The position numbers were made by a program, and so were the translations under genes. This document shows, piece after piece, positions 31,528 to 42,804 of a DNA stretch of 64,000 bases. The stretch lies in assembly GCA_030710605.1 (NCBI GenBank), contig CP092874.1, positions 21,305,880 through 21,369,879 of the forward strand. Direction: 5' to 3'. How positions within the stretch are numbered: position 1 is the stretch's first letter; the number at the start of each line of letters is the position of its first letter. The DNA is from Cordylochernes scorpioides (lineage: Eukaryota > Arthropoda > Arachnida > Pseudoscorpiones > Chernetidae). The notes under the pieces are model-generated. The model was not told where the DNA came from. It searched no databases and saw only the letters and a list, made by a program, of their open reading frames with translations.

Positions 31528-31600
31528 AATGTTAACGCGGGATACAATCCCGGTTCATGGCTGTCGGGAATCGAGGGTGTTACCTACTCGTCCATCGACT
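31528..31600 (-). repeat. tRNA-like SINE head (minus)
   Basis: On the minus strand GGACGAGTAGGTAACACCC (A-box-like) is followed by CCGGGATTGTATCCCGCG (B-box-like). Near-identical plus-strand copies are at 6185-6250 and 61015-61080. Confidence 0.55.
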
Positions 31601-32350
31601 TTTGTTTATTGGTTCATCAGTGGTGAACCCAACCAGCGGTTTCACCAATTTAATCTCCCAGACCGCTTCTTAGAGCTCTAATACTGTATTGAATCATTCT
31701 GTTTATATATGCTACACTGAAGTGTGGAATCTTAGAAATGGTATTCAAGTAAACTATAAACATGCGCTTTTAGGACAGTAGAATTACATATAAATATTTG
31801 CATTGATTACTAATTTAGAGAAGGCTTAAGCGTATTTATAATTTTTATTTACATTTTTAACAGCCTTAAACATCATCCTAAAAAACTCCAATCCTACCGT
31901 AAAAATCGCTCGCTATAAACTAAAGAAGTAAATAAAAATTATTCAATAATTTTTTTTTTTCAACAATCGGTGTCAGAAGATGTATTTACTTCCCGCCAAA
32001 AAAAAACAAGAATGATGATAAATCCGTGTTGCCCAGATGTTAATATTGAAAATTTTAGGTGTCCACACTTAAAATATTCATTTTATTTTATGTCTTTTTG
32101 TGTCGATAAGGTTATCCATAAAATATGGAGGGGAAAGATGAAATTGCTGATGACGGAATTAATGATTTGATTTAATGAGATGTTGGGTGTACTATTGATT
32201 TTTATTTAAATAGAAAACCATTAAAAAATCATTAATAGCTGTTTCGAGAGGATCGCTATGGAATTATTGACAGCTCTCTAATTGGACATTTCATCTAACC
32301 TCTAGCTACTACATTGTTGTTGGATACGGGTGGGATTCACAGTATGGAAT
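31600..32350. other. AT-rich stretch without recognised gene
   Basis: Contains a GGTTCATCAGTGGTGAACCC repeat end at 31611-31660 shared with 3890, 39340 and 41700. Nothing else is recognised. Confidence 0.5.
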
Positions 32351-32785
32351 TACACTCATGGACAAAACTTGAGTGGAAAGTTTTTTTTTTTTTTAAGGAG
32401 ACAGAGGTTGTGTGTGTGTGTGTGTGTTTACACTTGGTTATCTCGTGTGTCTTCAATAAAGGTCACTGTAATATCTTTCAGAGTTATTGTCTGAATCCCG
32501 ATATACATGGTAAAAGGTACAACTTCCTCTAATTTTATAGATCGATTTCATCCCGGTAAAATTTCCATCTAGACTCATAGACAAATCTTAAGAAAGTGGA
32601 AATTCTTTGATGTCGCCGGTCGTATTGTTTTTTTTTTTTTTTTTAAGGAGACAGAGGCAATTTTGCTCACACATTTTGTAATCTCGTGTGTCTTTGATAA
32701 AGGTCACTGTAATATCTTTGAGAGTTATTGTCCCGATATACATGTTAAAAGGTACAACTTCGCTAAGTTTTGGTCCATGAGTGTA
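32351..32785 (+). mobile_element. Two Tc1-like MITEs in tandem
   Basis: The first starts ACACTCATGGACAAAACTTG at 32351 and has lost its right terminus near 32540 after GGTACAACTTCCTCTAATTT. The second (32571-32785) runs from AGACTCATAGACAAATCTTA to TTTTGGTCCATGAGTGTA. A (TG)n run lies inside the first. Confidence 0.8.
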
Positions 32786-33297
32786 TATAGGTAGATATGT
32801 GTATACCAAAATTGACACCTCTCCCTTTAAATAGCATCTTTTTGTACAAGAATACCATCCTCCCGTAACTTAAGTGTTTATATATTGTACAAAAAAAGGA
32901 TTGAGATGAACAAAGTTCTGTAGGATAAAATGAAGACAGCGGTAAGAAGAATTGGACAAATGGACGACTGAAGCTATGGGAAAGTTCACGCCAGAGAAAC
33001 CCAGGCGCCAGCCACTGAACACCACCAGGACGTAAGAAAGCGAAGAAGCAGGGGCACCTATATTTAAGAGAATGCCCATCTCTAATTCCACGCCATAAAA
33101 TAAAAACCTCGGAGCCAATCATTCTTCAGTGAAGTCAATTAATTTAATGGCCTGTGTCTCCAAATACTTCCATAAAAAGACGAAAGCCTTTAAATCTCCC
33201 ATTTTGCATATTCCATTAGGTGACGTCGCTCTCGTTAGGAATTCCACCGTGGCTAGCCAATCGAGACTTGGTTCTTCATTCACCTGGATGTGGATAA

Positions 33298-33507
33298 TAC
33301 ACTCATGAACAAAACTAAAGTAAGTGGAAAGTCTTTGATATCGCCAGTCGCTTTTTTTTTTTTTTTTAGACAGAGGGCATTTTGTTCACACATACTCATC
33401 TCGTGTGTCTTCAATAAAGGTCACTGTAATCTATTTCAGAGTAACTGTCTGAATTCTGGTATACATGCTAAAAGGTAAAACTTCCATCAATTTTGTCTAT
33501 GAGTGTA
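33298..33507 (+). mobile_element. Tc1-like MITE
   Basis: ACACTCATGAACAAAACTAA to TTTTGTCTATGAGTGTA with a long T-run and GTGTCTTCAATAAAGGTCAC in the body. Confidence 0.85.
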
Positions 33508-33876
33508 CTTTAAAACACTTTTCCATATCTTAGGTAACTGTTGGATTTCCTTGAAGCATGATACTTCCAAGTTCAAAGTGTTGTTTTAAAAGTGTAGGAA
33601 AAAAAAGATATTATATTGTCATGATAATCATGGTGGGTAGAGGGACAGCGTGTACTGCAAGTACACCACATTCTATATACAGTTACGAGCGTCATTCTTC
33701 ATCTCCTAATCATTTATCATCTCTGTCACCGTTTGTTTTGTTTTTTTTTTTGGAATGGCGCCCTCCTATTGGTTGGCTACGATCACGCCACCTTTGCCCC
33801 CCCCCCCCCCCCACTCATTTTTTCGTTTTTGTAACTATTGTGTTGGAGCGGATCGCTCCTTAAATAAATGCATATA

Positions 33877-34070
33877 TGAAACGTATCTAAGGTTTCGCAC
33901 ACGCCAATATGCAGGGACTTATTGTTAGCGTGAATGAAGAAAGAAACGTTGCAATCTTCTGACTCAATTTATTTCAATCACGCGTCTCTTTTATATAGTT
34001 ACAAATATTTACATAAATCCTAACAGTGTAAAATTTACATCTACAAATAATTTATAAGCAGAATGTGACA
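33877..34070 (-). repeat. 3' LTR of the Ty3-type element
   Basis: 194 bases with TG...CA ends on the minus strand, matched by 36351-36544. Contains AAATATTTGTAACTATATAA, a possible TATA region (minus strand). Confidence 0.95.
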
Positions 34071-34186
34071 AACCCCCCTACTAAAAAAAAAAAAAATTTC
34101 AGATTTATTTACACAAATGGAGGTTGGGAGGGGTTGGAAGGTTAGAGAGAAAAAACATTCTGCAGAGAGAAAAAAAAATAAAATAA

Positions 34187-34220
<34 letters not shown>

Positions 34221-34562
34221 GTATTATCACTATAGCAGTAGGGCAGTCGGACCTGATAGTTGGGGTATCCAGGTGCGTACCTAATTCACTGTATCGCATA
34301 GTGACCATTTTACTAGAGATCCCTGGGGTGACCGGCCTGTAAAAAAAATTTTTTTTTTTTCTCCTTCCCAGGCGTGTCACTTAGAACATATGTAATAGGG
34401 CTGTATTGTCCATTATTAGCTGAGTCCTTCAATGTTTGTAGAGAGAATTCAAGCCCTACCATTGAAGTAGAAAAACCACATGGACGCAAAAGAAACATTT
34501 TGCGGTATTAAGCAGCCCCTCAGAGAGTGGAAACTCCTTTCGAACGTTTGGCCATGGTCAGA

Positions 34563-36150
34563 TTACATACATCCATTCAAATCCTCCACATCTTGGAAGG
34601 GAAATGGATAATTCCGCCTGCCTTCATTCGAGGTTGAAATAGGGTCCCATAATTTTAATTTAGATACATTAACTATTGTGCTGGGCTTATTTTCAGGCTG
34701 GCACGGTTTATTTATTTCAACTGTGTGAGGGGATGGGGTAGAAAGAACGGTGTATGGGTCTGGATAATAAACTGGTGACAGTTTGCCATGGCCTACCTGA
34801 TGAGGGATTCGATACAAAACCTTATCTCCAATTTTTAAATTCGGGAATCTATGAGAACTATTGTATCTTTTAACTAACCTTTTATGTAATTCCTCGGTTT
34901 TTTCATTGGCAATGGTTCGGGCCCTTTCTACTGGCGGATACGGATTAGTAAGATCAGACATGTAGGAAGGGAGGGTCCCGTACAGCAAGTATATCGGAGG
35001 GAATGTAGTCGTAGAGTGGGGTGTGTCTCTATATTCTTCCAGCGTTTTTTGTAACAATTTTGGCCAAGGGGCCCTAGGGTTACCTTGATGTTGTATTTTT
35101 AACCTTCCAATCAACGTTGCATTAGCCCGTTCTACTAGTCCATTACACTCTGGATGGGACGGGGAGGTCATCACGTGCTTTATACCTTTCTCCTGAAGAA
35201 ATTTATTGAATCTCTTTGAGACAAACGAGGGATGTCTATCCGTGACTAAGATTCTAGGTTTTCCTATATTTAATAATTGGTTTATGATATTTATGTACGT
35301 CGCGATGGATGTGCCTTTGGAAGCATATCCCCAGATATATCGTGAATGATGGTCGATAACGGTATGGACACAATTTTTTGCACTATTATAACCTCCTAGG
35401 CCCAAAACCGTATCCAAAGCCACGACATCGAAGGGTTTTGCCGCCCTAGGCAATGATCCCATCAGTCCATAGGAGGGCTGGGTGCTACTCTTTATTGTTT
35501 GACACTCCTTGCAATTCTTAACATAATTCTTTATCTTCCCTATCATCCCCTTAAAATAGTATTGAACGGACAGTGCTCTGATCATAGCACTGATGCCTGG
35601 GTGTCCTAAAGATTCATGGGCTTTCTGAATCAGGTCATCTTGGAGCTCCGGGGGAACAACTACTCTATCCTTGTTATTAAGTCTTATATAAGTAATACCA
35701 TCCACTATAGAGTATAATTTTGAAGGTGGTATCGATAAATCACCCTGGTTTTGTTTCAAGGCTTGAGCTGACAAAAAATAAGAGTATGGAAGTCTGGAGA
35801 GCATGTCGGCTTCGTGATTTTCACAACCCTTGTTGTAATTAAAATCCAAGTCATATTCGGACAACTTCAAAGACCATCGGAACAGTCTCCCATTGGTGTG
35901 TTTGAAGCTATTCAGCCATATCAGCGCCTTATGATCCGTGTGAACTATGACGTGACTGCCGGATATGTAAGGGTGGTAGCGCTTACAAGTCTCGACCACC
36001 GCGAGCAGTTCTAGTTCTGTTATCGTATATTTAGACTCGGCACCTCGCAAAGCCCTACTGAAATAGGTGAACGGCTTTTGCGTGCCATCAGGATATTCCT
36101 GTTTAAGCACCGCTCCTATACCCGAGGTACTGGCATCATGGACAGGGATT
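34563..36150 (-). pseudogene. Ty3-type Pol fragment: RNase H and integrase
   Basis: Open for more than 510 codons. RNase H begins with HDASTSGIGAVLKQ (first catalytic Asp), then TITELELLAVV (Glu) and HTDHKAL (Asp). Integrase has the zinc-binding HESLGHPG and CKECQ, then DD35E-type residues in DVVALDTV, ILVTDRHPSF and NGLVERANATL. It ends with a C-terminal region containing KIGDKVLYRIPH. The reverse transcriptase that should precede RNase H is absent and replaced by a gag fragment in another frame, so no complete polyprotein can be made. The enzymes' family roles are reverse transcription and integration of the element cDNA; this copy would need both supplied in trans. Confidence 0.9.
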
Positions 36151-36325
36151 CTTTTGATGAGAGACCTTGTTGTTGTGCCTGATGGTCAAATAAACTTGAC
36201 CAGTTATCGTAGCTAAGTCCATCATCAGGATCATATCTCGGGATCAGTTCGAAAGGAAGATTCATATTTCTTCTTTCTTCCAGTGGTTCTTCCTTCGATG
36301 AGGTGCTTGCTCTCTTCCTTCCCAT
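36135..36325 (-). pseudogene. Ty3-type gag N-terminal fragment
   Basis: ATG 24 bases inside the 5' LTR starts MGRKRASTSSKEEPL and continues through ELIPRYDPDDGLSYDNWSS for about 60 codons until the deletion junction near 36135-36150. RYDPDDG-x(n)-W is a usual start of a Ty3 gag matrix/capsid. It is out of frame with the RNase H that follows. Confidence 0.75.
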
Positions 36326-36350
36326 CGCGGGTCAAAATCCTGTCGACTTC

Positions 36351-36544
36351 TGAAACGTATCTAAGGTTTCGCACACGCCAATATGCAGGGACTTATTGTT
36401 AGCGTGAATGAAGAAAGAAACGTTGCAATCTTCTGACTCAATTTATTTCAATCACGCGTCTCTTTTATATAGTTACAAATATTTACATAAATCCTAACAG
36501 TGTAAAATTTACATCTACAAATAATTTATAAGCAGAATGTGACA
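36351..36544 (-). repeat. 5' LTR of the Ty3-type element
   Basis: Identical to 33877-34070 by eye. The bases directly inside (minus strand GAAGTCGACAGG) do not start with TGG, so an ordinary tRNA 3'-end primer site is not visible. Confidence 0.95.
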
Positions 36545-36772
36545 TATATATTAGTTAATAACTAAATGAAATCCTCTCTTTCTTTTTCCCAGTAAGAGAC
36601 GCCTACGGAAGCCAACAGTACATAGACAGATAAAGCACATAGGCTATAGTTATTAACCAACATATGCATTTATTTAAGGCGCCAAATTTATAATTGTAAC
36701 AAATAGTATTTGAATCAAAACATTCAATCGGGTAAAACACGGGCGTTGCCCGGGTCATTCGGCTAGTGTCTA

Positions 36773-37170
36773 CACATATAGTACCAGGCCATGATAATCA
36801 TGGTAAGGTAAAGGGTTGAGACAGCTTGTACTGTAAGTATGTGATAGGTCTTCCAGCATAACAACAGGTTATTAATAAAGAGAAAAAAACATCTCCTGAT
36901 CGTGTAACTAAAGATTGAAGATGGATTGCGCCATCTGTCAGAATAAATATCAATTAATCGTTGATTTTTTTAATTATTCCAGAATTGGCCAAATATCCTT
37001 TATTGATTAATCATTCCGACAGATGGCGAAAGCCATCAGCAACTTTTATTTACACAATCAAGAGATACCATTTTCTCTTAATTAATAACCTGTTGTTGCA
37101 CGGGAAGACCTATCACATATTTACAGCACAAGCTGTCACAAACCTTTTACCTTGCCATGATTATCATAGA
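36773..37170. mobile_element. Foldback element with satellite-unit arms
   Basis: The left arm (GTACCAGGCCATGATAATCA ... ATAGGTCTTCC) and right arm (GGAAGACCTATCACA ... TGCCATGATTATCA) are inverted. Inner inverted segments include GCGCCATCTGTC with GACAGATGGCG, and AACAACAGGTTATTAAT with ATTAATAACCTGTTGTT. The whole 400 bases can fold. Confidence 0.8.
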
Positions 37171-37288
37171 CTGGATATCGCGTTTTGTGTGTTGAAATAA
37201 AAGGGGAGATGCCTTTCTCTTAATTTATCAAACTGATCACAGTACAATTTCAGTTTTATACCGTTTTAAACAGGTTTTTCAGTTAATA

Positions 37289-37463
37289 CAGTCGAACTTG
37301 GATAATTCAAACCCCAAGGGACCATAAAAAAAATTCGAATTATCCAAAAATTCGAATTAAAGATGTTAAATTATTTATATATAGGAAATTCTAGGGACCA
37401 AGATAAATATTCGAATTAAAGAGGTTTCGAATTAAAGAAGTTCGAATTATCCAAGTTCTACTG
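37289..37463. mobile_element. pogo/Tigger-type MITE
   Basis: TA-flanked inverted ends CAGTCGAACTTGGATAATTC and GAATTATCCAAGTTCTACTG. TTCGAATTA is repeated several times inside. No ORF. Confidence 0.85.
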
Positions 37464-38129
37464 TATAAAGCAGAAATGCGCCACCTATATACAGCAAATG
37501 AAAACATTAAGATGGAAATGTTTTTTTTACACATCAATCAAATTTCTACTGTCCTCACTGCGATGGAAAAATATTAGGATATTGGTCAAACCCTCCTAAT
37601 AGTTTTTTCATCTCGGTAAGGACAGTAAAGAAGTTTGATTTAGGTGTGAAAGAAACATTCCCGTCTTAAAAGGATAACCTCTTAGGATAGACCTCTTAGG
37701 AAATGACCCACCTGACATTCTTTTGATTCAAGAACCATATATTTTACATAAACTACTAAATTCCATTGGAACGCTTTTATTTAGTAATTAACTCTTTTTA
37801 GTATTGTTTTAACTGAATAATTCTCTAATATCTAGCATATTTTCATTATAAAATATTCCTTAAAACTTCTTTTTTTAATCTGTAAATTGCTTTTCTCGAA
37901 TACACACAATACTTTACACAATTTGATTTCATTTAACTAAATTTGCATACCAACCCTTTGTACATATATCAATTGTGTTGATATATATATTTTTATCTTT
38001 CCATCTAACTAACTTGCATACTAATTCTGTACATATTTAAAATATCTTTCTTTCTCTTCTCTAAAAAGTTTGTTTATGTTTAAAGTGCAAGTGTCCCTAG
38101 GAGGACATAGCGCTCTAGGTCGAAATAAA

Positions 38130-38260
38130 GAAATAAAGAAACTTCGGCCAGTTAGAGTTTTTTTAAATTTTTCTCAACGTTTCGACAAAAATATTTTGTC
38201 TTCGTCAGGAGAAGTAAATAAAAAACTCGAACTGGCCGAAGTATCTATTTTTCATAGAAA
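38130..38260 (-). repeat. Penelope-like terminus with a hammerhead-like core
   Basis: The minus strand reads TCTCCTGACGAAGACAAAAT, then ATTTTTGTCGAAACGTTGAG: CTGACGA, a GACAAAA/TTTTTGTC stem II and GAAAC, in the order of a hammerhead ribozyme core. ACTGGCCGAAG pairs with CTTCGGCCAGT across the motif. A related but mutated plus-strand copy is at 42355-42425. Confidence 0.6.
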
Positions 38261-38355
38261 TATGAATGGCGGCCAGGTAACCTCTATCTCTTATACGTCA
38301 TCATCATTAAGTGATCATCATGTGACTTCCCTGATTCAAAGTATGATATTCATGG

Positions 38356-38678
38356 AGTTCTGGGCAACTCTGTGCTTCACTCCCATCAATAATTGACAAT
38401 ATGACCCAGAATAAGTATATTGCTACGACGTTTTATGGTTTCCACAAGTCTATATATCAGAAGAAGGTCAAGTGACACTCACTCCTCACTTTCTTACTGC
38501 TACTCTTTTTGTGTTGTTTTTCTTGCTTCCCTCTTTCTCTTTCTTGTTTTTTTTTTTCTTTTTCTTCTGTCTATATCGTTGTTTCCTTTGTCTCACTGCT
38601 TTGTTCTTATGCATACCTCTGGTGAATCCTGTATAGGGTCAGTGACCCTAAATAAAGGTTTTTTGTTGTTTTGTTGTT
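38356..38678 (+). mobile_element. 5'-truncated LINE with (TTG)n tail, copy 1
   Basis: Flanked by GATATTCATGG at 38345-38355 and 38679-38689 (11-base target duplication). It includes the last residues of the ORF2 frame (QNKYIATTFYGFHKSIYQKK), a pyrimidine-rich 3' UTR, GGTGAATCCTGTATAGGGTC and a TTGTTGTTTTGTTGTTG tail. Same family as 56608-57354 and 60462-60973. Confidence 0.85.
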
Positions 38679-38689
38679 GATATTCATGG

Positions 38690-39300
38690 TGTACTATCCT
38701 CTACGGTTCTAAACCTTCTTCTTTAGCGGCATGTAGCTTACTCCAGTCTTGAGATAACTGGTACATTCTGGTATTAATAAATATCCTCCTTTCTATATAT
38801 AAAAAAATAAGTTTTTTGATTGTTTAAAATATATATGTTATAAATAAAAAGATTTTCTGTTGATTTGTGATTATCTTGAGGATTATGCTATGGTAATGCA
38901 GTCGTGGTTAAAATCTTGAAAGTATAATAATAAAATTAGTGAAGATAAGAAATAGCTTTATAATTGAGCTTATGGAATATAGAAAACATAATTTGAGAAA
39001 GGTAATGCCTGAATTAAGGCGTAAGTATCTCAAAAAAAAAATAAAACTTATTTACATAATTACATATGGTTTGAGCCGGCCATCGGGAAACAACAATAAG
39101 TTATATAAAGGAAAATCGCGACCTCTGGCGGTCGAAGATAGTTTAATCTATCAAATTAAATTTTGATATAATTTTTCTATAACATATATATCATTATAAT
39201 ATAATGCGGCTTGTGATTGTAAAACGACATTTGAAATACTATCCCGCATGTGTTTCTTTCCAACGAAAATTCAAAATTTATTTCAAGGAGAAATATCGAA
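38690..39300. other. AT-rich intron stretch
   Basis: Shows sequence similarity to 30740-31070 (ATTTTCTG..., GGTAATGCAGTCGTGGTTAA, GAGCCGGCCATCGGGAAA, ACCTCTGGCGGTCGA), so an older repeat of about 330 bases is shared. In the 30.7 kb copy the U6 pseudogene sits right after the GGCGGTCGATTTAA segment. No gene. Confidence 0.6.
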
Positions 39301-39309
39301 AGGTTAGAA

Positions 39310-39480
39310 ATAATTAAACTGGCGAAACCGCTGGGAGGGTTCACCACTGATGAGCCAGGCCCTCCCTTTAATTTTTCCATCGCAGTAAGGACAGTAGAAA
39401 TTGTTTTATTTTAAAAAGAATATTACGCCTCTAAAATAGTTTTATAATTTGATAACAGATGGCGCTCTAGTACATCGTAG
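39310..39480. mobile_element. MITE with GGTTCACCACTGATGAGCC segment
   Basis: Carries GCTGGGAGGGTTCACCACTG and TCCATCGCAGTAAGGACAGT followed by AAAAAGAATATTACGCC and AGATGGCGCTCTAG. The same modules recur, in the other orientation, at 41580-41750. Confidence 0.55.
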
Positions 39481-39673
39481 TATTTCAAATGTCGTTTTAC
39501 AATATATATCATTAAATGTCTCTTTCAATTTGAGTTTTATAAAGGCTCCGTAAACACGGGGGAGGGTTTTCAGTCGCTGACCCAACCCACAGTACACGGT
39601 GTAATAACAGTAAGCTAACACCAACACATTCCTAGATGGTAACCGCCAATATCACATAACCACCATCACTCAC

Positions 39674-39742
39674 CACAGCCATGGCTTTCACCCGTTCCAC
39701 GTAGTAGTCTGGGTAGCGGGCGGACGACGTCTCTTCGTGCTC
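39674..39742 (-). CDS. DAAM: DAAM coding exon 3
   Basis: Twenty-three codons in phase 0 (EHEETSSARYPDYYVERVKAMAV). The motif YPDYYVERVKAMA corresponds to the W/Y-P-E-Y-Y-I-D-x-L-x-S-M-A block that follows the KKWQ motif in DAAM, within the GBD to FH3 transition. The acceptor is GTGCAG/GAG and the donor GTG/GTGAGT. The next exon also starts in phase 0. A donor three bases earlier (GCT/GTGGTG) is possible but weaker. The exon is isolated by more than 10 kb of repeat-rich intron on its downstream side. Confidence 0.88.
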
Positions 39743-40099
39743 CTGCACAACTCCCACCGTGTTACATATATATATATATGTGATGATTTAAGACCATGGA
39801 ATTGTTGTAAATAATCCAGATATCTACTACCACATGTTCCACCACGTAACTGTATATAACTTGTTATTTACTGCAAATAGAAAGCCTCAAATAACATCAG
39901 TCTGTACCGCGTAAGAATCTAATAAAGTATAGCAACTGTACAGATAGAAGGAATGGAGAATAACAGGAGAAAATTAAGGTTAAAACTAATCAGGCCTAAG
40001 TGAGAATAAGAAAGCAGGCCTAGCGAGCCCAGTCCAATTTTTACGAGGTCGTGGCCCTCCTGGATGATGTAACTTCCCCCCCCCCTGTTTACGTCATAT

Positions 40100-40185
40100 A
40101 TATAGTTTGTTTATACAAAATTGTAATGCCTTGACAAAGGTTGGCGTTCAGCCAACCGAAATATTGGTAAATAAATCTTTTATTC
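40100..40185 (+). repeat. Single arm of the 4624 palindromic family
   Basis: TTGACAAAGGTTGGCGTTCA, GCCAACCGAAATATTGG and AAATAAATCTTTTATTCGAT. Matches one arm of 4624-4907 without its partner, suggesting the palindromes arise from head-to-head joining of such ends. Confidence 0.6.
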
Positions 40186-40375
40186 GATATATATTTGGCC
40201 ATATATCATGGAACAAGCCTAAATCAAGGTTTAGTTCATTTTTGTTCCACTAGATGGCTCTCTGCCATCATTATAGATGCCCATGTAGGCAGACAGGATA
40301 GGCCCCTTTTGTTTTCAATATCAACACACACCTTTTTCCCCCCTATATTTTTGTTAATAATTTTTCACATATATA

Positions 40376-40575
40376 CACTCATAGATAAAACTTTAAAAAG
40401 TGTAGTCTTTGAAGCGCCAGTCATTTTTTTAAGAAGATAGAAGCAAATTTTGATCACACTTGCTTATCTCGTGTGTCTTCAATAAAGGTTACTGTAATAT
40501 CTTTCAGAGTTATTGTCTGAATCCCGATATACATGCTAAAAGGTACAACTTCCTTAAGTGTTGGCCATGAGTGTA
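40376..40575 (+). mobile_element. Tc1-like MITE
   Basis: ACACTCATAGATAAAACTTT to AGTGTTGGCCATGAGTGTA with GAATCCCGATATACATGC near the right end. Confidence 0.85.
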
Positions 40576-40639
40576 TATATTTTTATGGAATTGTGTTCCC
40601 GGGAAGGGAGGGTATTGATCTATAAAATGAAGGTTGCCT

Positions 40640-40945
40640 CTCCCGTCAAAATAGACTCTAGAACTAAGAGAAATCTATTTTGAATGTCTCTCTATAAACT
40701 AGCGTACACTGGTGTCGGTAACAACGCCACAAATGGCAAATTGTGAAGATTTCATCTGATCCCTCGTATATCTCATGATGTCAAACCCGCTCCCTGGACT
40801 GACAAGGGCCATTAGCCCGAAACCACCGGGTAGGCGGGCGCTTCTCAATTTGCCAAACTAATGTTGTGGCTTTGTCACCGACCCACTAGTTTGCGAAGAT
40901 GGTCAATAGATGGCGCTTAGTTGAAGCGTCTATTTTGACGGTAAA
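40640..40945. mobile_element. Inverted-repeat element (CCCGTCAAAATAGAC)
   Basis: CTCTCCCGTCAAAATAGAC near 40641 is inverted as GTCTATTTTGACGGTAAAAG near 40930. Inner pairs include GGTGTCGGTAACAACGCCAC with a GTTGTGGCTTTGTCACCGAC segment and CAAATGGCAAATTGTG with CTCAATTTGCCA. About 300 bases, non-coding. Confidence 0.65.
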
Positions 40946-41199
40946 AGATCGCTTTTTATTACATGGTATTTATTGCTTTCAATCTTCACGACCTGGTGTA
41001 ATCTTACTCATTGAATAATAAAAAATTACATGATATTGTCGCTCCCCTATTTTCTTATTAAATCACGAAAAGCCAAACACGCACATTTCGGTCTGTTAGA
41101 CAACGTATGACATATCATGAAAATTGGCTGGCCAAACATCGTAGAAAAAAAAACTTAAATCAACAATTATTAATTTATTTTGTTTACGTTTATTTATGA

Positions 41200-41900
41200 T
41201 ACACTAGCGCGCCATCTGTTATGAAAATTAGAAACTATTATAGACGTGTAAGATTCTTTTTGATATTAAACAATTTCTACTGTCTTTACTGCAATGGGAA
41301 AAATTAATGGTAGGTTTATTTAACTTTGTCCCGTGAGATATTTGGCCAAATATCCTATTCTTGATAAATAAATAAAAATAATAACGAGAAAAGCCAATCA
41401 CGTACGTATTTCTGGCTATTGGTCCTCGTCAGCGTGGTATATTTATATAAAGGAAAACAGCATTAAAAACATCTTTAATTTTCAATAGTGATATTGTGTC
41501 GTTTCAGTTGAATATTTTATGGGTTTTCAAATGATTAATAAAATTGTTATAAAATAATATATTAATTATTTAATATGATGCGCAAGCGCGCCATCTGTTA
41601 TCAAAATTCAAAACTATTATAGACACGTAAGATTCTTTTTGATATTAAACAATTTCTACTGCCCTTACTGCAATGAAAAAAATTAATGAGAGGGCCTGGC
41701 TCATCAGTGGTGAACCCTCTCAGCGGTTTCGCCATTTTAATCTAACATACCGCTGTTATATTGCATTTTTGGAACTTCCTTTTATAGTGATACTGTTGTT
41801 AAGACTCTCAGTAGAAATTGTTTAATATCAAAAAGAATATTACGCCTTTAAAATAGTTTTGAATTTTGATTAATTATTTAAGTTGGTATGTCCTATATAT
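41200..41900. mobile_element. Two related palindromic MITE copies
   Basis: GCGCCATCTGTTATGAAAAT and AACTATTATAGACGTGTAAG start a copy at about 41210. A second, fuller copy (41580-41880) has GCGCGCCATCTGTTATCAAA, GGCTCATCAGTGGTGAACCC and an inverted end TTTTTGATATTAAACAATTT / AATTGTTTAATATCAAAAAG. Both lie in DAAM intron 2. Confidence 0.65.
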
Positions 41901-42354
41901 AGTTGGTTCTATAAATAAAAATTACAAATATGGATTTTCCAAGTTTTTTTTTTTATTGGAGAAAATTGTATTTTCGTTGTAGAGAGAGAGGACTTACAAA
42001 CACAACAAAGAACTTTAGAACGAATCAATAAAGGAAGGTAGCAGCGGGGGCTAAACTCTTCAATCAATGATATAGCATCCCTACAGGGCTCTTAAACCTG
42101 TGTTTATAGAATTCCGATAAATCAAAGCTTTGGTTCCGGAAATTTCTGGAAAGATTTCCATTACCACCAACTTGAGGTCAAAACTGGAAAGAAGAAAAAA
42201 AAAAAAACGATCCCGATTTGTCATTTTACCATCTTTCGTGTTTTTGACTCGCGCTTTAGATGTTGTACTAAATTCGAAAAATCACGTGAGAACGCCCTTG
42301 CAAACCTCAGAACAATTTTTAACGCCTTGCCAAATGTTTTATTTTTATTTACTT

Positions 42355-42425
42355 CTCCTGACGAAGACAAAAGATTTTTGTCAAAACGTTGAGAAAATAG
42401 AAAACTCCAACTGGCCGAAGTGTCT
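42355..42425 (+). repeat. Penelope-like terminus, hammerhead core mutated
   Basis: CTCCTGACGAAGACAAAAGA then TTTTTGTCAAAACGTTGAG: the CTGACGA box and stem II are as at 38130, but the GAAA box reads CAAAA, so self-cleavage is not expected. Confidence 0.5.
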
Positions 42426-42804
42426 ATCTTTTCATATAAATATCTTATGACTGGTCGGAATGGAAAACTGATAAATAAGTACTTTCAAAAAAAAAAAAAC
42501 TTTGCTAATATAGATAATTTAAATTTTGAACCTGTTCCTGTTTTCCAAAATAACACTTTATTAGGTACGGCTTAAAAAGAGCAACCTAGTTTATGTTACA
42601 AGAAAAGGAATTGTCTGACATCATCTTGAAGAAAGAACAAAAGTTAACGGTGACGTGTTTTCTTTTATTAATGCTGTAAATTCGGCAAGCTTTCGGACTT
42701 TGACGTCATTCGACAGGCAACTTGTGCTTTTGTTCCTTCTTCTAGTTTATGTTATTTACAATGGAAAATATGAACAGGTTCTTCACAAAAAAAAAAAAAA
42801 AAGT

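Larger units (their letters stand above)
33877..36544 (-). mobile_element. Internally deleted Ty3-type LTR retrotransposon
   Basis: Two 194-base direct LTRs (33877-34070 and 36351-36544) appear identical and, on the minus strand, begin TGTCACATTCTGC and end CGTTTCA. The internal part, read on the minus strand, is a short gag start, then RNase H and integrase, then a non-coding region and a polypurine tract AGTAGGGGGGTT just before the 3' LTR. Protease, reverse transcriptase and most of gag are missing. TATA on both sides may be a 4-base target duplication. Identical LTRs imply recent insertion or conversion. Confidence 0.92.

Noticed and set aside
38420..38680. Small ORF with a hydrophobic run after the LINE tail (also at 57099 and 60456)
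   Set aside because: It is the T-rich 3' UTR of the (TTG)n-tailed LINE read in another frame.
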